Shown: positions 48,979 to 61,367, counted from the stretch's first letter. The stretch: DNA of 64,000 bases from Tamarix chinensis (GCA_030549775.1 CM060174.1:50778207-50842206); one strand, 5' to 3'. Numbers and translations are program-made. The notes: generated from the letters alone by a model not told the origin.

Positions 48979-49026
48979 ACACTTGGTACTGGAACGATAG
49001 GAGTGAACCGGTCTAGTACTAAGTGT
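48979..49026 (+). other. 18-bp imperfect hairpin near the family B LTR 3' end
   Basis: ACACTTGGTACTGGAACG (48,979-48,996) pairs with CGGTCTAGTACTAAGTGT (49,009-49,026): 15 Watson-Crick pairs, two G-U pairs and one A-G mismatch around a 12-nt loop. The same structure can be drawn, with wobble replacements, in the LTRs at 31,930 and 61,368, and in decayed form in the 19,200 LTR. Confidence 0.65.
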
Positions 49027-49130
49027 GGCGGTAATATCCCCAGAATTCATGGTCTATTATTTTGATTTTGCTAATTTTCTTTAATTAAACAAAAAATTTC
49101 AATAGTAAATTTTGGGAGTGTTACATAGCA

Positions 49131-51135
49131 GGCCTACCAACCACCACCCCAGCAGTTTTGATAGAGAGAACATGCCCGAGTCAGTGTATAACCTAATGAG
49201 GTTAATGGGATTCTACTTGAGTCTCACTTATTCCCTCCAATGTGACATCATGCCTAGGGTGTTAGGTGTATTGAGGAGGATACTAAGGAGGATAGTGAGG
49301 TAGGTGCTTGAATGTCATTAGTCAAGTAGAGGTTGATCAGAATTTGGATGTAGTCACTAGAATGTTCTCTATTCTTTTCATACTAGTGCATGTGTTGTTT
49401 GATTCAGGTGCTTTTGTGTTTTTTATATCTACTTCCTCTAATGCTAGAGTTGCCTTATCACTATTTGCTATTGTAGCTATATCTATAATGTTGCCCTCCG
49501 GTGATAGGTGGGGTAGACTTCCTAGTGGACATGGTCGAGATGAACCTACAGGACTTTGACTTCATGTTGGGGATTGATATGTTAGGGAGATACTTAGTGG
49601 TGATAGACTATATGTAAGAATGCGTAGTGTTGCAAGGATCATAGGGTAATAGGGTCTCCTATAGGAAACACAAAATCAATAATCTTCGCACACGTTGTAC
49701 TCGTTGGCACAACAAGGGTACCATATGTGCTTGTGTTGTGTTCGGGAGTTGAAAAAGGATATGGCAGCCTTAGTAGAGGTTCTAATTCTTAGGAACTTTC
49801 CCAATGCATTTCTGGAAAATATACCTAGTATGCCACCAATGCGTAAGATTGACTCCACCATTGTTTAAGATTGACTCCACTATCAAGCTAGTACCCGAGG
49901 CAAAACCTATGTCAAAGGCACCTTATTAGATGTCATTGGTAGAGTTGCAAGAATTTAAGACTTGGTTTGAGCAATTGTTGACTCACAGGTACGTCTTCCC
50001 AAGTGTGTATCCATAGGGGGTACCAATCCTATTCGTGAAGAATAAGGATGAGATCCTTCATCTTTGTACTGACTATCAGGGTTTGAATCAGTTGACATTG
50101 AAGAACTAATATTCACTTTTGAGGATTGATGACCTTTTTAACCAACTTTGAGTTACTACTGTCATCTCTAAGATTGACTTGAGGTCGGGTTATTACCAGC
50201 TACACATTGTAGATGCATACATCATGAAGATAGCCTTTAAGACACAATATAGGCATCATGATTTTACTATGATGCCTTTTAATCTCACGAATACACTTTC
50301 TATCTTTATGGATTTGATTTCAAACATCTTTTCGCCATTCTTCAATCAATTTGTGGTTGTATTCATCGATGACATTCAAGTATACTCTTGGGGTAAGGAT
50401 GAACACGAGCAGCGCCTATGTACCATCTTATCACTCCTTAGTGAACATAGGTTATATGCCAAAATTATTAGAGAACATAGGCTAGACACAAACCTCTACA
50501 AGTGCGGAATCTAGCTTTAGGAGGTTACCATTCTAAGACATGTTGTATTAATAGGATGGGTCATCGTGGATTGGATAATGATTGTGGTAGTTATAGAGTG
50601 GAAAGAACCCACTAACATTTCTAGGTTTCATATTTGTATAGTTTTCTGGGTCTGGTCGGGTACTACAGGCACTTTATTCAGAACTTCTCAAGGGTTGCGC
50701 TACCATTGAAGAGCCCGTTGAAGAAGACTACCAAGTTTTAGTGGGATGATACCTGTGAGGGTGCATTTTAGGAATTGAAGAAGTAACTTACTACAACACC
50801 AATTTTGACTCTGCTAGTGGGATCAAATGGTTTTGAGGTCTATAGTGATACATCTAAGCATGGGCTAGGTTGTGTGTTAATACAACACAGAAAGGTGGTA
50901 ATCTATTCTTCCTACTAGGTGTAGAAGTGTGAGAAAAACTACCCTACTCATAACTTGGAGTTGGTTGCGGTCGTCTTCGCATTGAAAACCTAGAGAAATT
51001 ACATATATGGGACATGCAAATTTTTCACTAACCATAAGAACCTCAAATATATATTCACTCAGAAGGATTTGAATATGAGATAGAGAAGATGGATAATGGT
51101 TATTAAATCACAATCGCATGACTACATTATAGCAT
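49131..51135 (+). pseudogene. Gypsy protease, reverse transcriptase and RNase H (Tekay/Del-like)
   Basis: In order: a protease region with VHVLFDSGA (~49,390) and a ML-GID-ML-G-RYLVVID segment (~49,566); reverse transcriptase with [20 protein letters not shown] (~50,066), ISKIDLRSGYYQL (~50,166), FVVVFIDDI (the YXDD box reads FIDD, ~50,355); and RNase H with VYSDTSKHGLGCVL (~50,840), NLELVAVVFALK (~50,957). Stops interrupt the frame, for example TAG 3' of ALKT where Trp is usual. The longest open part is 50,179-50,514. The frame stops near HDYIIA at ~51,130, where other sequence starts. Integrase is not seen. Confidence 0.85.
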
Positions 51136-51136
51136 G

Positions 51137-52560
51137 TTAAGGTCGTATCCAAAAAATTCTTGCTTGATTATTTATTTTTATTATTTTAGGTATCTAGATA
51201 TTTAATAAATGGGAAAATGGAAGTAAATAATAAAATTACTAATAACTTGTAGATTATGAAAATATAGATGTAAAGCTTAGGATTGAAATTCAGTCTCATT
51301 TTTGGTATTAAAAAATGAATTATTAATATGTCATACTATAGTTCAAGATTACTATAAACAATCGGTCAATTGTAATTCACTTGCGTCATTCAAGGTCTTG
51401 GCACATACCTAATCTGATTCATTGACTACTTTCATGAATAATAAATTAGATTAAATCCATTAAACACCACTGATTAAATAGTCCCAAAGGATCAATTGTC
51501 TACTCTAGTGATCAATTGAATTCCTATTTGTATATTAATTTTCCAACATTGATTTCAAACTTTGGGTTATAGACAATGTCTATATATATGTAATAAGATT
51601 TTATCAAACTTGACTTATATCAATAATTTCTAACAAATGAAATATCCTATACAAACTATACATGCGACATATAATTTAACTCATTGTATTCATACCAAAT
51701 GGAGCCTAGTTAAATCCTAGAAAAGATAATTACTCACTCATGACTTGAAAGAAATGAAAAAAAATAAGTGTAAATGAAATACATATTGTAGATATAATAA
51801 ATAATGAAAAATAGAAAGAAAAGATCAAACCATAAATTGAAGATAAAAATAAATATTTGCAGAGTTAAGATACACCCTTCACTAATCTTGATTGAAGAAC
51901 AAAAATTACATAAGAATCAAAAGTAAATTATAACGAGTTGTTTTTGCTTGATAATAATACAAAGAATTAAACCTTCTTCCTCCTCAATAATGTCATCCCT
52001 CCTTCCTTTTATACTCTATTTTTTTTTATTCAGAAAAGAGCGGAAGATCATGGGAGAAAATTGTGTGTCGTGCCTGATCTTGGCTGCATGGCCGTGCAAG
52101 GCTACGCTGGCAAGCTGTGGAGCTTTTTAACTCTCAGCAGAATACACATGCACGGTTTTGCAAGGGTATGATGTGGTTGTGTAAGGAAATGTTGTGTGGA
52201 TTATTGTTTAATAGATGCACGACTGTACAAGGTTGCACTGGCTAGTTGTGCAACTTTTATTTTCTCAACATAAGGATGATTTAGAGTTACGTAGCTGTGC
52301 AAGGTTCCATTGGCTAGCTATGCAACACTCCTTTCTTCCTCTTCTTGCTTCCTTTGCTTCTCTTTTCAACTCTTTAAACCTATTCACTTATTCAAAGACA
52401 TGTGAGGTTTATTATCTTCATTCAATGCCTTCCATATTTGAATATTTTCTTAGTTCCATCCATCATTTTCTTGGATCTTTGTGTTTGTGTGAAATTTCCT
52501 AAAAACAATTATCATGAAATAAATAACAATAAATGAAGGAAAAGCAAGATAAAAGCATGG
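51137..52560 (-). repeat. LTR-like sequence, possibly Athila/Tat type, minus strand
   Basis: Read on the minus strand, this ends with a GGATACGACC phrase resembling the distal part of Athila/Tat LTRs. It contains two or three degenerate GCACGGCCGTGCAAGG-like units (about 52,065-52,320 on +), also seen in such LTRs. It interrupts the gypsy RNase H at about 51,135. I cannot define termini or a target-site duplication, so the call is tentative. Confidence 0.35.
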
Positions 52561-53380
52561 GAAAATTCAGTTTATGGTTAGAGCTAGTAAAGTACTACAA
52601 TATAGAGTTGACTTACCACGAGGGTAAAGGCAATGTTTCATACACAAACTATTTATAAAAGTACGTAACAGACACAAGCAAATGGTAAAAACCAAGAAAA
52701 ACACAATCCATGTTAATAAACATGGGGTTCCCACATTTTTTTCTCCAAAACTCTTGACTTTTGCCAAATAATGCAACACCTATATGTAACAATCCATGCT
52801 AGACTAAACACACAAATATAGGTCATGGCCTCACAATCTCCACCTTGACAAAGTATTTGTAACAGCTCGCAAGTGGATAATGACAGATCATCATAAATCC
52901 CTAAACCCAAAGATCCCATCATGGAAAATGAACACAAGCAAGGAATGGATCTTTTAGCAAAAAAAAAATGGATCGGAATCAAAAGCACCACTTATTGTCA
53001 TCTAAGCCTAATTAGCTAAAACTCCAAGCTAAATGACATTATCAACTCCAGTCATATCCAAACACAAAACTTTAGAACCTCTATGGCACAACATTAGCAT
53101 ACTAGTGTACCTTTAATCATCAAGACCACAACCAAGATTAGGGTAACCTATTCAGAAAACATTCGACAACACATACTCCATAAAAATTGATATTATGCAT
53201 AACAAATACCTTAGAATCTACACTGCACCTAACAAAGGAGTATTTAATGGACTCACTACATACATGCTCACAAGTATTTTTTTATGTTTGCAAGAAGAAT
53301 AATCCATAAAAGATATCTAGTGAACAAGATATGAATAATACAAAGATTAAGAAGTTTCACAGAAGACAAAGCTATAGGAC
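52561..53380 (-). mobile_element. Possible copia end (polypurine tract and LTR start), minus strand
   Basis: On the minus strand, CTTTGTCAAGGTGGAGATTG (52,862-52,843 approximately) is the phrase that precedes the 3' LTR in many plant copia elements, and TGTGAGG follows as a plausible LTR start. A TATAAATAG-type sequence lies about 200 bp downstream (near 52,655). No copia protein is readable upstream, so the assignment rests on this junction only. Confidence 0.4.
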
Positions 53381-54890
53381 ACAAAGCTTGGTCACATGAT
53401 TCTTACATGTGTTGCATGGTTAGGGCTTTGTTTTCCTTTGTGGATTTTTTTACACTTTTTAATATTTTGTATCTTGTACTTGTAGACAATATTATTAAAG
53501 CATTATATATATGTTATAGGGGTGAAGTGTATTAGTATCTTTTTTTTTTACTAACTAGTTTAATCTAGCTACCTTAATTCAGTTAGGTTAACTAATGTCC
53601 TATATTAGTGTGTTGTTATTATCGACTTAATACGTATGGGCAATAATAACTATAGTATCTAGAAAGGATAGTAACTAAATATTAAAGAATTAAACTAACA
53701 CTCCCTTGTGTGTGTTTGTGTGTGTTTATATGTATGTGTCCCCTCTTGTACACAATAATATAAGTTGAATAAAAATCTAAAGAGTTTTTTAAGGTCTGCC
53801 TTCCTCTCTAAGTAAGTTTATCTTGTGAGTTGAGCTTTTTCAAGAGGGAAAAGTATATGATTTCTCCTTATAATATATTTGGTCTTATTTAAGATACTAA
53901 TACAACATCTAAGAGAATCAAAATCCTATCATTCAAACCAAGAAAGATCCTTCCAAAACATGTATGAAGATGTGATACTATTTGGCTTGAGTGTGTGATT
54001 GAACTCCCTTTGAACATCCACATCAATTTTTCTATAAAATCCAACCTAGATTTTCATCTTGAATTACCAAGCTTAGAAGAAACTTTATTGATCCACAAAA
54101 ATGACATAAATCACACCACAACTAGCAATATAAATAGGTTCTTGATCATTATATATAGATCGCCCAGAATCTTGATTGTAATTCTTGAAATCTTGCATGC
54201 ATGGTTATGCCAATATTTGAACATTTTGAGATAAATATTTAAATGTGAAAGTATTTACATATATTTTTAATGTTTTCATGAAAAAGACCAACAAAATCTA
54301 TGTGTATGTACAATTGTATGCACGGGAAAAAACTAAATGAATCCAGCATTTGAGTTTGTGTTGGTTTATCTTTATTTTCCTTTGATTTGGTAAAGTATGC
54401 TCCAGTGTGATTTCACACATGGTTAGGCCTAAAAATTGCATGAAATTTAATTAGCTATGGAATCTAAATTAGTATATTTGATACTAATCATACTTTTAAC
54501 TAATAATCATTGCATAATCATTGTTGAGACATGAAATATTTGTGTTGATTGTTTTCTTTTTACTTATTGTATTCTAATCCGTGTTTAGTTTGATATTTTA
54601 GATAGTTTAATTTGAAATTTTTCTATGTGTATATCATGTAGATTAATTTTTATATATTCTTTTATAAATACTACAAAATATGATATAGGGAACATATATA
54701 AACACTTGAAGTCGCAGTGAGCAACCTAGAGTCAGTTTTGTTGATTTATATCTTAAGAATTTGATAAGAAGCGTGTTAGCTATGAAAAAAAAAATTGTGT
54801 TTGTGATATAATTTCTTGTAGATAGTATGATTATTCTTTTTGATTCAAAAAACCTTACAAGAAGTGAAAAAGAGCCAAGAGGATAGCAAG
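53381..54890 (+). other. Unassigned sequence, possibly the 5' LTR and leader of the next chromovirus
   Basis: The + strand text GTGTCCCCTCTTGTACACAATAATATAAG with GAATAAAA (~53,738-53,780) recalls the U3/R part of an LTR, and gag of a chromovirus begins at 54,898. I find no clear PBS or LTR end. The 79-codon frame at 53,995-54,234 has no recognisable features. Confidence 0.3.
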
Positions 54891-54897
54891 TGTAATT

Positions 54898-56040
54898 ATG
54901 ATTTCTCACCAAAATCATAAAAACACTAACAAGGGTAAGTTGGTACCAATGGAGGAGAAGCATAATTGTCAAGATATTGTTGAAGTAATCCAAAATATAT
55001 CAACCCAAATAGATTCAATGATTTTCCAAATAAAACAACTTCCTATAATGCAAACTCAATTGCAAAGGATGGAGACCTAACTTGCCGAGTAAGATTTGGT
55101 CTTCAACGTGCAAGAACAAAAAGGTTCCATAAAGACTGAATATGAAGTGAAGCAAGGGAAACCACTTTAGTGAGGGGGAAGAAATCCAAAATCACATATT
55201 GAATATGAAGAAGAATGATATGGAATCATGATAAACTAATCATTCTATAACCATCAACCTAGACATCATAATAAAGAAGACAATGGTATAAAACTTGATC
55301 TTCCTAATTTTGATGGTAAACTTGATGTTGATTTATTTCTTGAGTGGTTACATAAAGTAGAATATGTACTTGATTTCAAGGATTATCTTTATCAGCAAAA
55401 ATACCAACTAGATATTTCTATATTTAAGAAGTTTTCTAGTATAAAGTATGATAACTTGAAATAGACTAGAGAAAGAGAAGGAAAATCTAAAATCAAGTAT
55501 TTTGATAAGAATAAGAAACACTTGACAAAGAAATTTGAACAAAAAGAGTATGAGCAAGAAAATTATATCAAATTGGCTACAATTAGGAAAGGATTTTTAA
55601 ATGTTGAGGAGTATGTTAGGGAGTTTGAGAAATCAACACTTATATGTGATATTCATGAGAAAACGAAACAAAAATGTGCTGGATTTCTAGGTGACCTTAA
55701 CATCATGATTTGAGATCAAGTGAAGAATTTTTTTAAATGACTCTCTTTATGATATGATTAAGCAATGGTTGATATTTGAAAAGAAAATCAAGTCCACTAT
55801 GCCTCAAGCTAAGATAAGTACTTCTTCTACAAGGCAATACTCAAATGAACAAGCTACAAAGTATGGTTTGAGTGCGTCAAGTGCTACAAATGTTGATAGA
55901 AAGAAAGGTCTTACTCAAGAAGAGAAGGTTAATTCCAAGTTCAATGAAGTCTCTATAAAGCAAAGCTTTGAATTCCTAGAATATGGACACTTTTCAAGAG
56001 AATGTCCAAACAGAAGAGTGTTGTCTATATAATAGATTGA
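54898..56040 (+). pseudogene. Chromovirus gag (CRM/Reina-like), + copy
   Basis: The reading starts with MISHQNHKN, followed by a short coiled region (STQIDSMIFQIKQL). After frame changes it reads IKLDLPNFDGKLDVDLFLEWLHKVEYVLDFKD in two overlapping pieces (55,290-55,385), the hallmark of chromoviral gag. FLNVEEYVREFEKS follows (~55,600). A zinc-knuckle remnant (GHFSRECPNRRV) ends it at about 56,020; the first two Cys are lost. Several stops are present. Confidence 0.75.
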
Positions 56041-57448
56041 AGCAATGGAGACTTGTGATGATGTACTTATGCTCAAGCTAAGTGAATTCATTTCAAGTGA
56101 ATTCAAGGATGAGGGAAATTCTTGTTATGTAATGCAAATATTTATTCAAATTCAAGTTAATGAGAAACCAAATCACAGAGAGAAGTTATTCAAGACAGAA
56201 GGAAGGGTGGGAGACATGGTTTGTCAAGTTATCATTGATAGTGATTTGTGCACAAAAGTGGCCAGTGAGAGAATGATGGAGTTAGGATTAGATAGAACAC
56301 CACATCTAAAGACTTATTCTCTTTAATGGATCAACAAAGATAAAGGATTTAAGTCACCTAAAAAATCCTAATCTCATTTTAAATTGGTAATTATCATGAT
56401 GATGTGTTATATGATGGTTTTCCTATAAATGCATGTAGAATATTATTTGATATAACATGGCAATATAGATGCTATTATATTCAAAATGGTATTACTAATG
56501 ATTATCTCATTGATAAAGATAAGAAAAGGCAAAAACTTAAACTTTTTATGTGCGATAATGCTAGCATGGTTGAAAATAAAAAGAGTCTATTTTTGTATGA
56601 AAAGCCTATGATATTATATATTAAAAAAGAAGATAATTGTTGTGGTTTAATTATCAAGGAATTTATACAAGGGGAGAAACGTTATACCAATTATCAATTA
56701 AATGAGCTTATTGATGCATATAATGATGTATTTCCTAATGACTTACCACCTAAATTACAACATAAAAGAGGAATAGAATATGCTATAGACTTAATGCCTA
56801 GTGTGTCTTTACCTAATCAACCTACATACAGATATAATTTGGTTGAAGATAAGGAATTACATAAAAAAATATAAGGTATCATGCGAAAATGATATGTGTG
56901 AGAGAGAATTAGCCCACATTGTGCACATACATTACTTGTTCCAATAAAAGGTTGTATGTGGCTCTTGTATATTGACTTTATAGTTGTCAACAATATAACT
57001 ATCAAATATCAATTTCTTATGTCTAGATTAGATGGCATATCAGATGAACTATGTGGAGAAAAAGTATTCTCTAAAATTAATCTAATTAGTGGATGTCACA
57101 AATTAGGATAGGGGAAGGGGATAAGTGAACAACTACCTTTAAAATGAAAGGTGGCCTTTATGAATGGATTGTGATGCCTTTGGATTTGTGTAATACACCT
57201 AGCTCATTTATGAGACTAATTAACAAAGTTCTTTTTCCTTTTCTTGAAAACTTTTTGTTTTATACTTAGATGATACACTTTTATATAGTAAAAATGATCA
57301 TGACCATCTCATTCATTTGAGGATATTCGTTGATAAACTAAGGGAAGCTAAACTCTATGGAAAAATGTAAATTTATGCATTTGAGTGTTATTTTCCCTTT
57401 TTATATTTTGAGTATAGAAGGTATAAGACTAGATCCCACAAAGATTTG
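56041..57448 (+). pseudogene. Chromovirus protease and reverse transcriptase, + copy
   Basis: Protease: GRVGDMVCQVIIDSDLCTKVASE (read in two parts, ~56,205-56,270), where the catalytic D-S-G is D-S-D. The linker with WQYR (~56,457) matches the family's L-L-G-R-P-W-Q-Y segment. Reverse transcriptase: DVFPNDLPPKLQHKRGIEYAIDLMP (in parts, ~56,726-56,800), then frame-shifted text to a YLDD box (~57,264) and KLREAKLYGKM (~57,337). It ends at GIRLDPTKI (~57,420-57,446), where a minus-strand element begins. The open pieces are 56,045-56,326 and 56,404-56,874. Confidence 0.8.
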
Positions 57449-58411
57449 TGTAACACCCCGATTTATCATTACTGAATAATTTTATTTAAATAATTATGGT
57501 ATTGAAAATATGGGATAAACTTTTGAAAAATAGGGTGTTAATTCCGCATCTAACGCAATATAGGTGCTTTAACTTCTACCTCACATTAGACATAAGGAAA
57601 AGTATCCAAGCAAATAAATAAAAAGAAAAACTAGAGTGCGCGAGAAAAAAAATAGAAGTAAGAAAGTTAAGTAGTGCAACTTAGGGCTATGTAAGCATGC
57701 AAATCTATATAAAAGGTATATTAGATGATAACATTAGCCATAGGAAATTAATTTCACTACACATCCTTAGGAAACCTTCCTCTTGGGATTGAGTAAGGGA
57801 TTATAATAACAAACCTATCAATATGCATACATAATAAGAAAACCAATATACCACTATCATATAGGTTATAACACAAGCAATACCCACACAACATGCTCAT
57901 AGTACAAGATACCAAATGTGATGGGGAAGAAAATGGATAATTAATCTATGCAGAATCTCTTATCTTGTTCCTTGGTATAGATCTTCAAAGTTGTGGAGGT
58001 ATTAAACAATATGGCAATAGTGGGATTGAATTTCCAAAAAAGCCTATCATTTCTAAACAAAACCAAACTCTCAAGATAAATCTCACTTAAATAGGAGAAA
58101 GAATTTGAAAATTATACAATTATTATTTCACTTCATTTGTTGTTCTATGTAAAAGTTTGACATATATGTGTATATATATGTATAGATACATGAGGCTTTC
58201 ATTTTTTCTATATTAACTAAGCCCATCCTAACTGCCCTAGTTAGCTAAATAAAAAGCTAAACTAATGCACTACATGCCATATTATACATATATTGACCTA
58301 TAATTACAAGTTTCAAGATAATACAAATTTTACATAAAATATCAAAGATAAACAAACCATACTTGTGTAATACATTGAATAATCAAGTAATCAAGCTTCA
58401 TATCTCGTAAC
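57449..58411 (-). repeat. Probable 3' LTR of the minus-strand chromovirus
   Basis: On the minus strand the segment would start TGTTACGAGA at 58,411 and end GGGGTGTTACA at 57,449, about 963 bp. The end is well placed against the interrupted + element. The start is inferred from the TG dinucleotide and from where integrase text runs out. No strong polypurine tract is seen before it. Confidence 0.45.
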
Positions 58412-58479
58412 ATTATCATTTATGCAAATTTGTAATCCTTTTCTTATATTAGATGTCTTTAGTGAATTATTCTTCGTGC

Positions 58480-61367
58480 AATCATATATAATACCTCCAA
58501 TAATTACTTAAGAAAATATCATTAGAGTTATTTTGAAGGTGTTCAATATTTTCAAAATAATTGGTACCATATCTTAATTTTCTAACTCTCAATCTCCAAC
58601 AATAGAATAATAAGGTAGAGATGCTCATGCATCAGTATCTCCTTGAAAAAGAGAATTTTTCCTTTACATCACTATAATAAGGAGATAAATCACCAATGTT
58701 GAAAGTCCAAGAACTCTCCCATAGGATTTAGGTAATTCTAATTCATAAGCATTATTTCCAAATTTTTTAAGATCTTAAATATTCCATTAGCTCTTGACAT
58801 AAGTTTATTTTCCTTAAGTTTGGACATCATTTTTTCTTATGTATAACCAAACCAAATCTCCTAGCGAAAACTCTTGTGTAATTCTATTTTAGTTTGTTTC
58901 AGTTTAGTATATAGTATTACATTTCTCAATATTGTTCTTAATTTAGTCATGAATTTCTTGAAGAATTCAATTCTTTCTTTAAAATCATAGTTATTAATAT
59001 CATCCTTATTCAATGAAAACATATCAATAGGTAAATAAGGATTCATTCCATAAAAAACTTTAAATGAACTCGAATGAGTTGCACTAGAAGGACTCCTATA
59101 ATATGCAAATTTAGCATGTGTAAGTTTTTTATCCCAATATTTTGTACTCTTCTTAAAAAAAACCTCATAGTGAAGTTACGAAGGTCCTATTAGTCCTTTT
59201 GGTTTAACCATTTGTTTTGGGATAATGGGATGTACTAAACAACAACTTATTACCTAATATATGGTAAAGCTTCTACCAAAAGTAACTAAAAATGTTTACA
59301 CCTCTATCTGACAACCTTTATAGAACCTTACTACTTCTGGGAATATCTTGCAACCTTACTACTTCTTTGAAATATAAATCCACTAAATGAGTTGCATCAT
59401 CTATTTTAATACAAGGAATAAAATGTATTATTTTATAAAACCTATCAACCACTACCATAATACAATTCTCTCCTCTTTGTTAACCTGCTAACCCTAGAAT
59501 AAAGTCTATATTTACTCCATCCCATAGTTGACTAGGAACAAGTAAAGGAGTATACAAAGCTTTATAGAATAAACTCTTACTCTTTTCACAAGTCTCATAT
59601 CTCTCAATAATATCTTTTACTAATTATATCATTTACGGCAATAGTAATGCTATTGTAATATTTGCATAGTTTTATGAACACAAAAATGACCAGATATGTG
59701 ACCCTAATGTACTTCCTTCACAAGTAAATTATGCACACTAGAACAAGGTATACACAGTTTTTTAGTTTAAAAAGAAATTCATCTTGAAGTACATAATTAC
59801 CATGACTATGATTCTTTTTACATGCATCATAAATCTCAAAGAAATACTCATCATTTAAATATAAGTCTTTCAAGGTTTCAAAATCTAATAACTTAGCACC
59901 CTACATAATAAGTATCAAATATAATCTCGATAATGTATCTACTACGATGTTTTCCTTACCATTAGAATGTTTGATAGAAAACATTAAGGATTGTATAAAA
60001 TAACCCATTTTACATGCCTAAGACTAATTTATTCTACACATGAAAATATTTTAAACTTTTATGATCCGAATGCAAAGAAAATGGTTTAGGTCACAATTAA
60101 TGGCTCCATGCTTTTAACCTTCTTATGATGGAATATAATTCTTTATCATACTTATATAAATTAAATTTTTCCCCATTTAGTTTTTCAATAGAAAATGTAA
60201 TGACTTATTTTTCTTGTGAGAGTACACCTTCTATCCCTACGCCACTGGCATCATATGTAACTTCAAATAACTTACCAAAATTAGGAAAGGATAATACCGC
60301 TACATTAGATAAGTTATCTTTCAAAGTATCAAAGGATTTAATTTCATTCTCTCCCCATTTGAATTTTCTTGTCTTTATGAGACATGTCATTGGTGTGGAA
60401 ATAGTGGTGAAGTCCTCAATGAATCTTCTATAAAAACTTAGTAGCCTGTGGAAACTCCTTACCTCATAACTATCAATAGGTATAGACCAATCTTGAATAT
60501 TTGTGGGATCCACTTTTATACCATTTCTATTTACAATATAACCAAGGAAAACAATACTCGAAAGCATACGTCACATTTCCCCATTTTTCCATATAGTTTA
60601 GCTTCCCTTAGTTTATCAAATATTCTTGTCAAATGAAAAAGATGACCATGATCATTTTTACAATACACAAGTATATCATCTAAGTTTACTATAATGAATT
60701 TTCAAAGAAAAGGATGAATAACTTCATTCATTAGTCTGATAAATGAACTAGGTGCGCTACACAATCTAAAAGGCATCATAGTCCATTCATAAATACCATA
60801 TTTTATTTGAAAAGTAGTTTTCCATTAATTCACTTCTCTTACCCTCATTTGATGATAACCACTACTTAGATCACTTTTAGAGAATATTTATTCTCCACAT
60901 GACTCATCTAACATTTCATATAATCTATACATAGGAAATTAATATTTGATAGTTATATTATTCACAACTTTAGAGTCAATACACATGCGCCACGTACCAC
61001 ATTTTTTTAAATCAAGTAATGTAGGTACACAACATGGATTCATGATCTTTCTCACATATCCTTTTCCCATGAGCTATTGTACTTATCTCTATAATTTTGT
61101 AGCCCCTTCTGGATTACATCTATAGGTAGGTCGATTAGGTAAATACATACCAAGCATTAATTCTATAACATGTTCTATTCCTATTTTAGGTGGTAATTCA
61201 TCAAGAAATTCATCAATAAGCTCATTTAATCAAGGATTACTTTCATTTTTATCCCATTTTAGGGATTCTTTGATAGTCAAATCATAGAAACTACGTTCTT
61301 CCTTAATACATTCTATCATAGCCTTTTCATGCACAAATAAGTTCTTTTTATTCTTGAATATATTATC
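58480..61367 (-). pseudogene. Chromovirus reverse transcriptase, RNase H and integrase, minus copy
   Basis: On the minus strand: reverse transcriptase from a LPPKIGIEHVIEL-type start (~61,200) through [17 protein letters not shown] and a catalytic box reading NLDD (~60,680) to FLGYIVNRNGIKVDP (~60,545-60,500). RNase H follows (FHRLLSFYRRF, SFDTLKDNL, FEVTYDASGVGIEGVL; open 60,567-60,205). Integrase follows after frame changes: DATHLVDLYFKEVVRLQ (~59,390-59,340), LFSTSHYPKTNG (~59,240) and the NPYLPIDMF segment (59,046-58,861), then the C-terminal domain GDLVWLYIRK (~58,860). Many stops. Confidence 0.85.

Larger units (their letters stand above)
44069..49125 (+). mobile_element. Solo LTR of giant gypsy LTR family B, 5,057 bp
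   Basis: Identical TAGCA flanks the element at 44,064-44,068 and 49,126-49,130. The LTR starts TGTAATCCCCC and ends GGGAGTGTTACA. From 5' to 3' it holds an AT-rich start, a 1.25-kb pyrimidine tract (44,400-45,660), a minisatellite (46,310-47,150), a motif block (48,090-48,400), two hairpins (48,702-48,742) and a long hairpin (48,979-49,026). The 236- and 215-codon ORFs in the pyrimidine tract are low-complexity Pro/Ser/Leu strings. There is no internal region. Confidence 0.92.
26221..51135 (+). mobile_element. Ty3/gypsy element, Tekay/Del-like, interrupted by two insertions
   Basis: The + strand order is: 5' LTR (26,221-42,847, split), tRNA-Met PBS (42,851-42,862), gag (~43,090-44,063), then after a solo LTR insertion, protease, reverse transcriptase and RNase H (49,131-51,135). 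The integrase and 3' LTR are not seen; the element is cut at about 51,135. The long LTR, PBS type and protein motifs fit the Tekay/Del branch of chromoviruses. Removing the inserts restores a single collinear element, which supports the nesting model. Confidence 0.8.
57449..61367 (-). mobile_element. Chromovirus, minus strand, same family as the 54.9-57.4 kb copy
   Basis: The element enters the + copy after GATTTG at 57,448. On the minus strand it runs from reverse transcriptase (61,367) through RNase H and integrase to ~58,480, then a probable 3' LTR (58,411-57,449). Its 5' part is interrupted at 61,368 by a giant family B LTR. The stretch around KLREAKLYGKM is nearly the same in both copies. 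The second target-site copy lies beyond the window or was lost. Confidence 0.7.
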
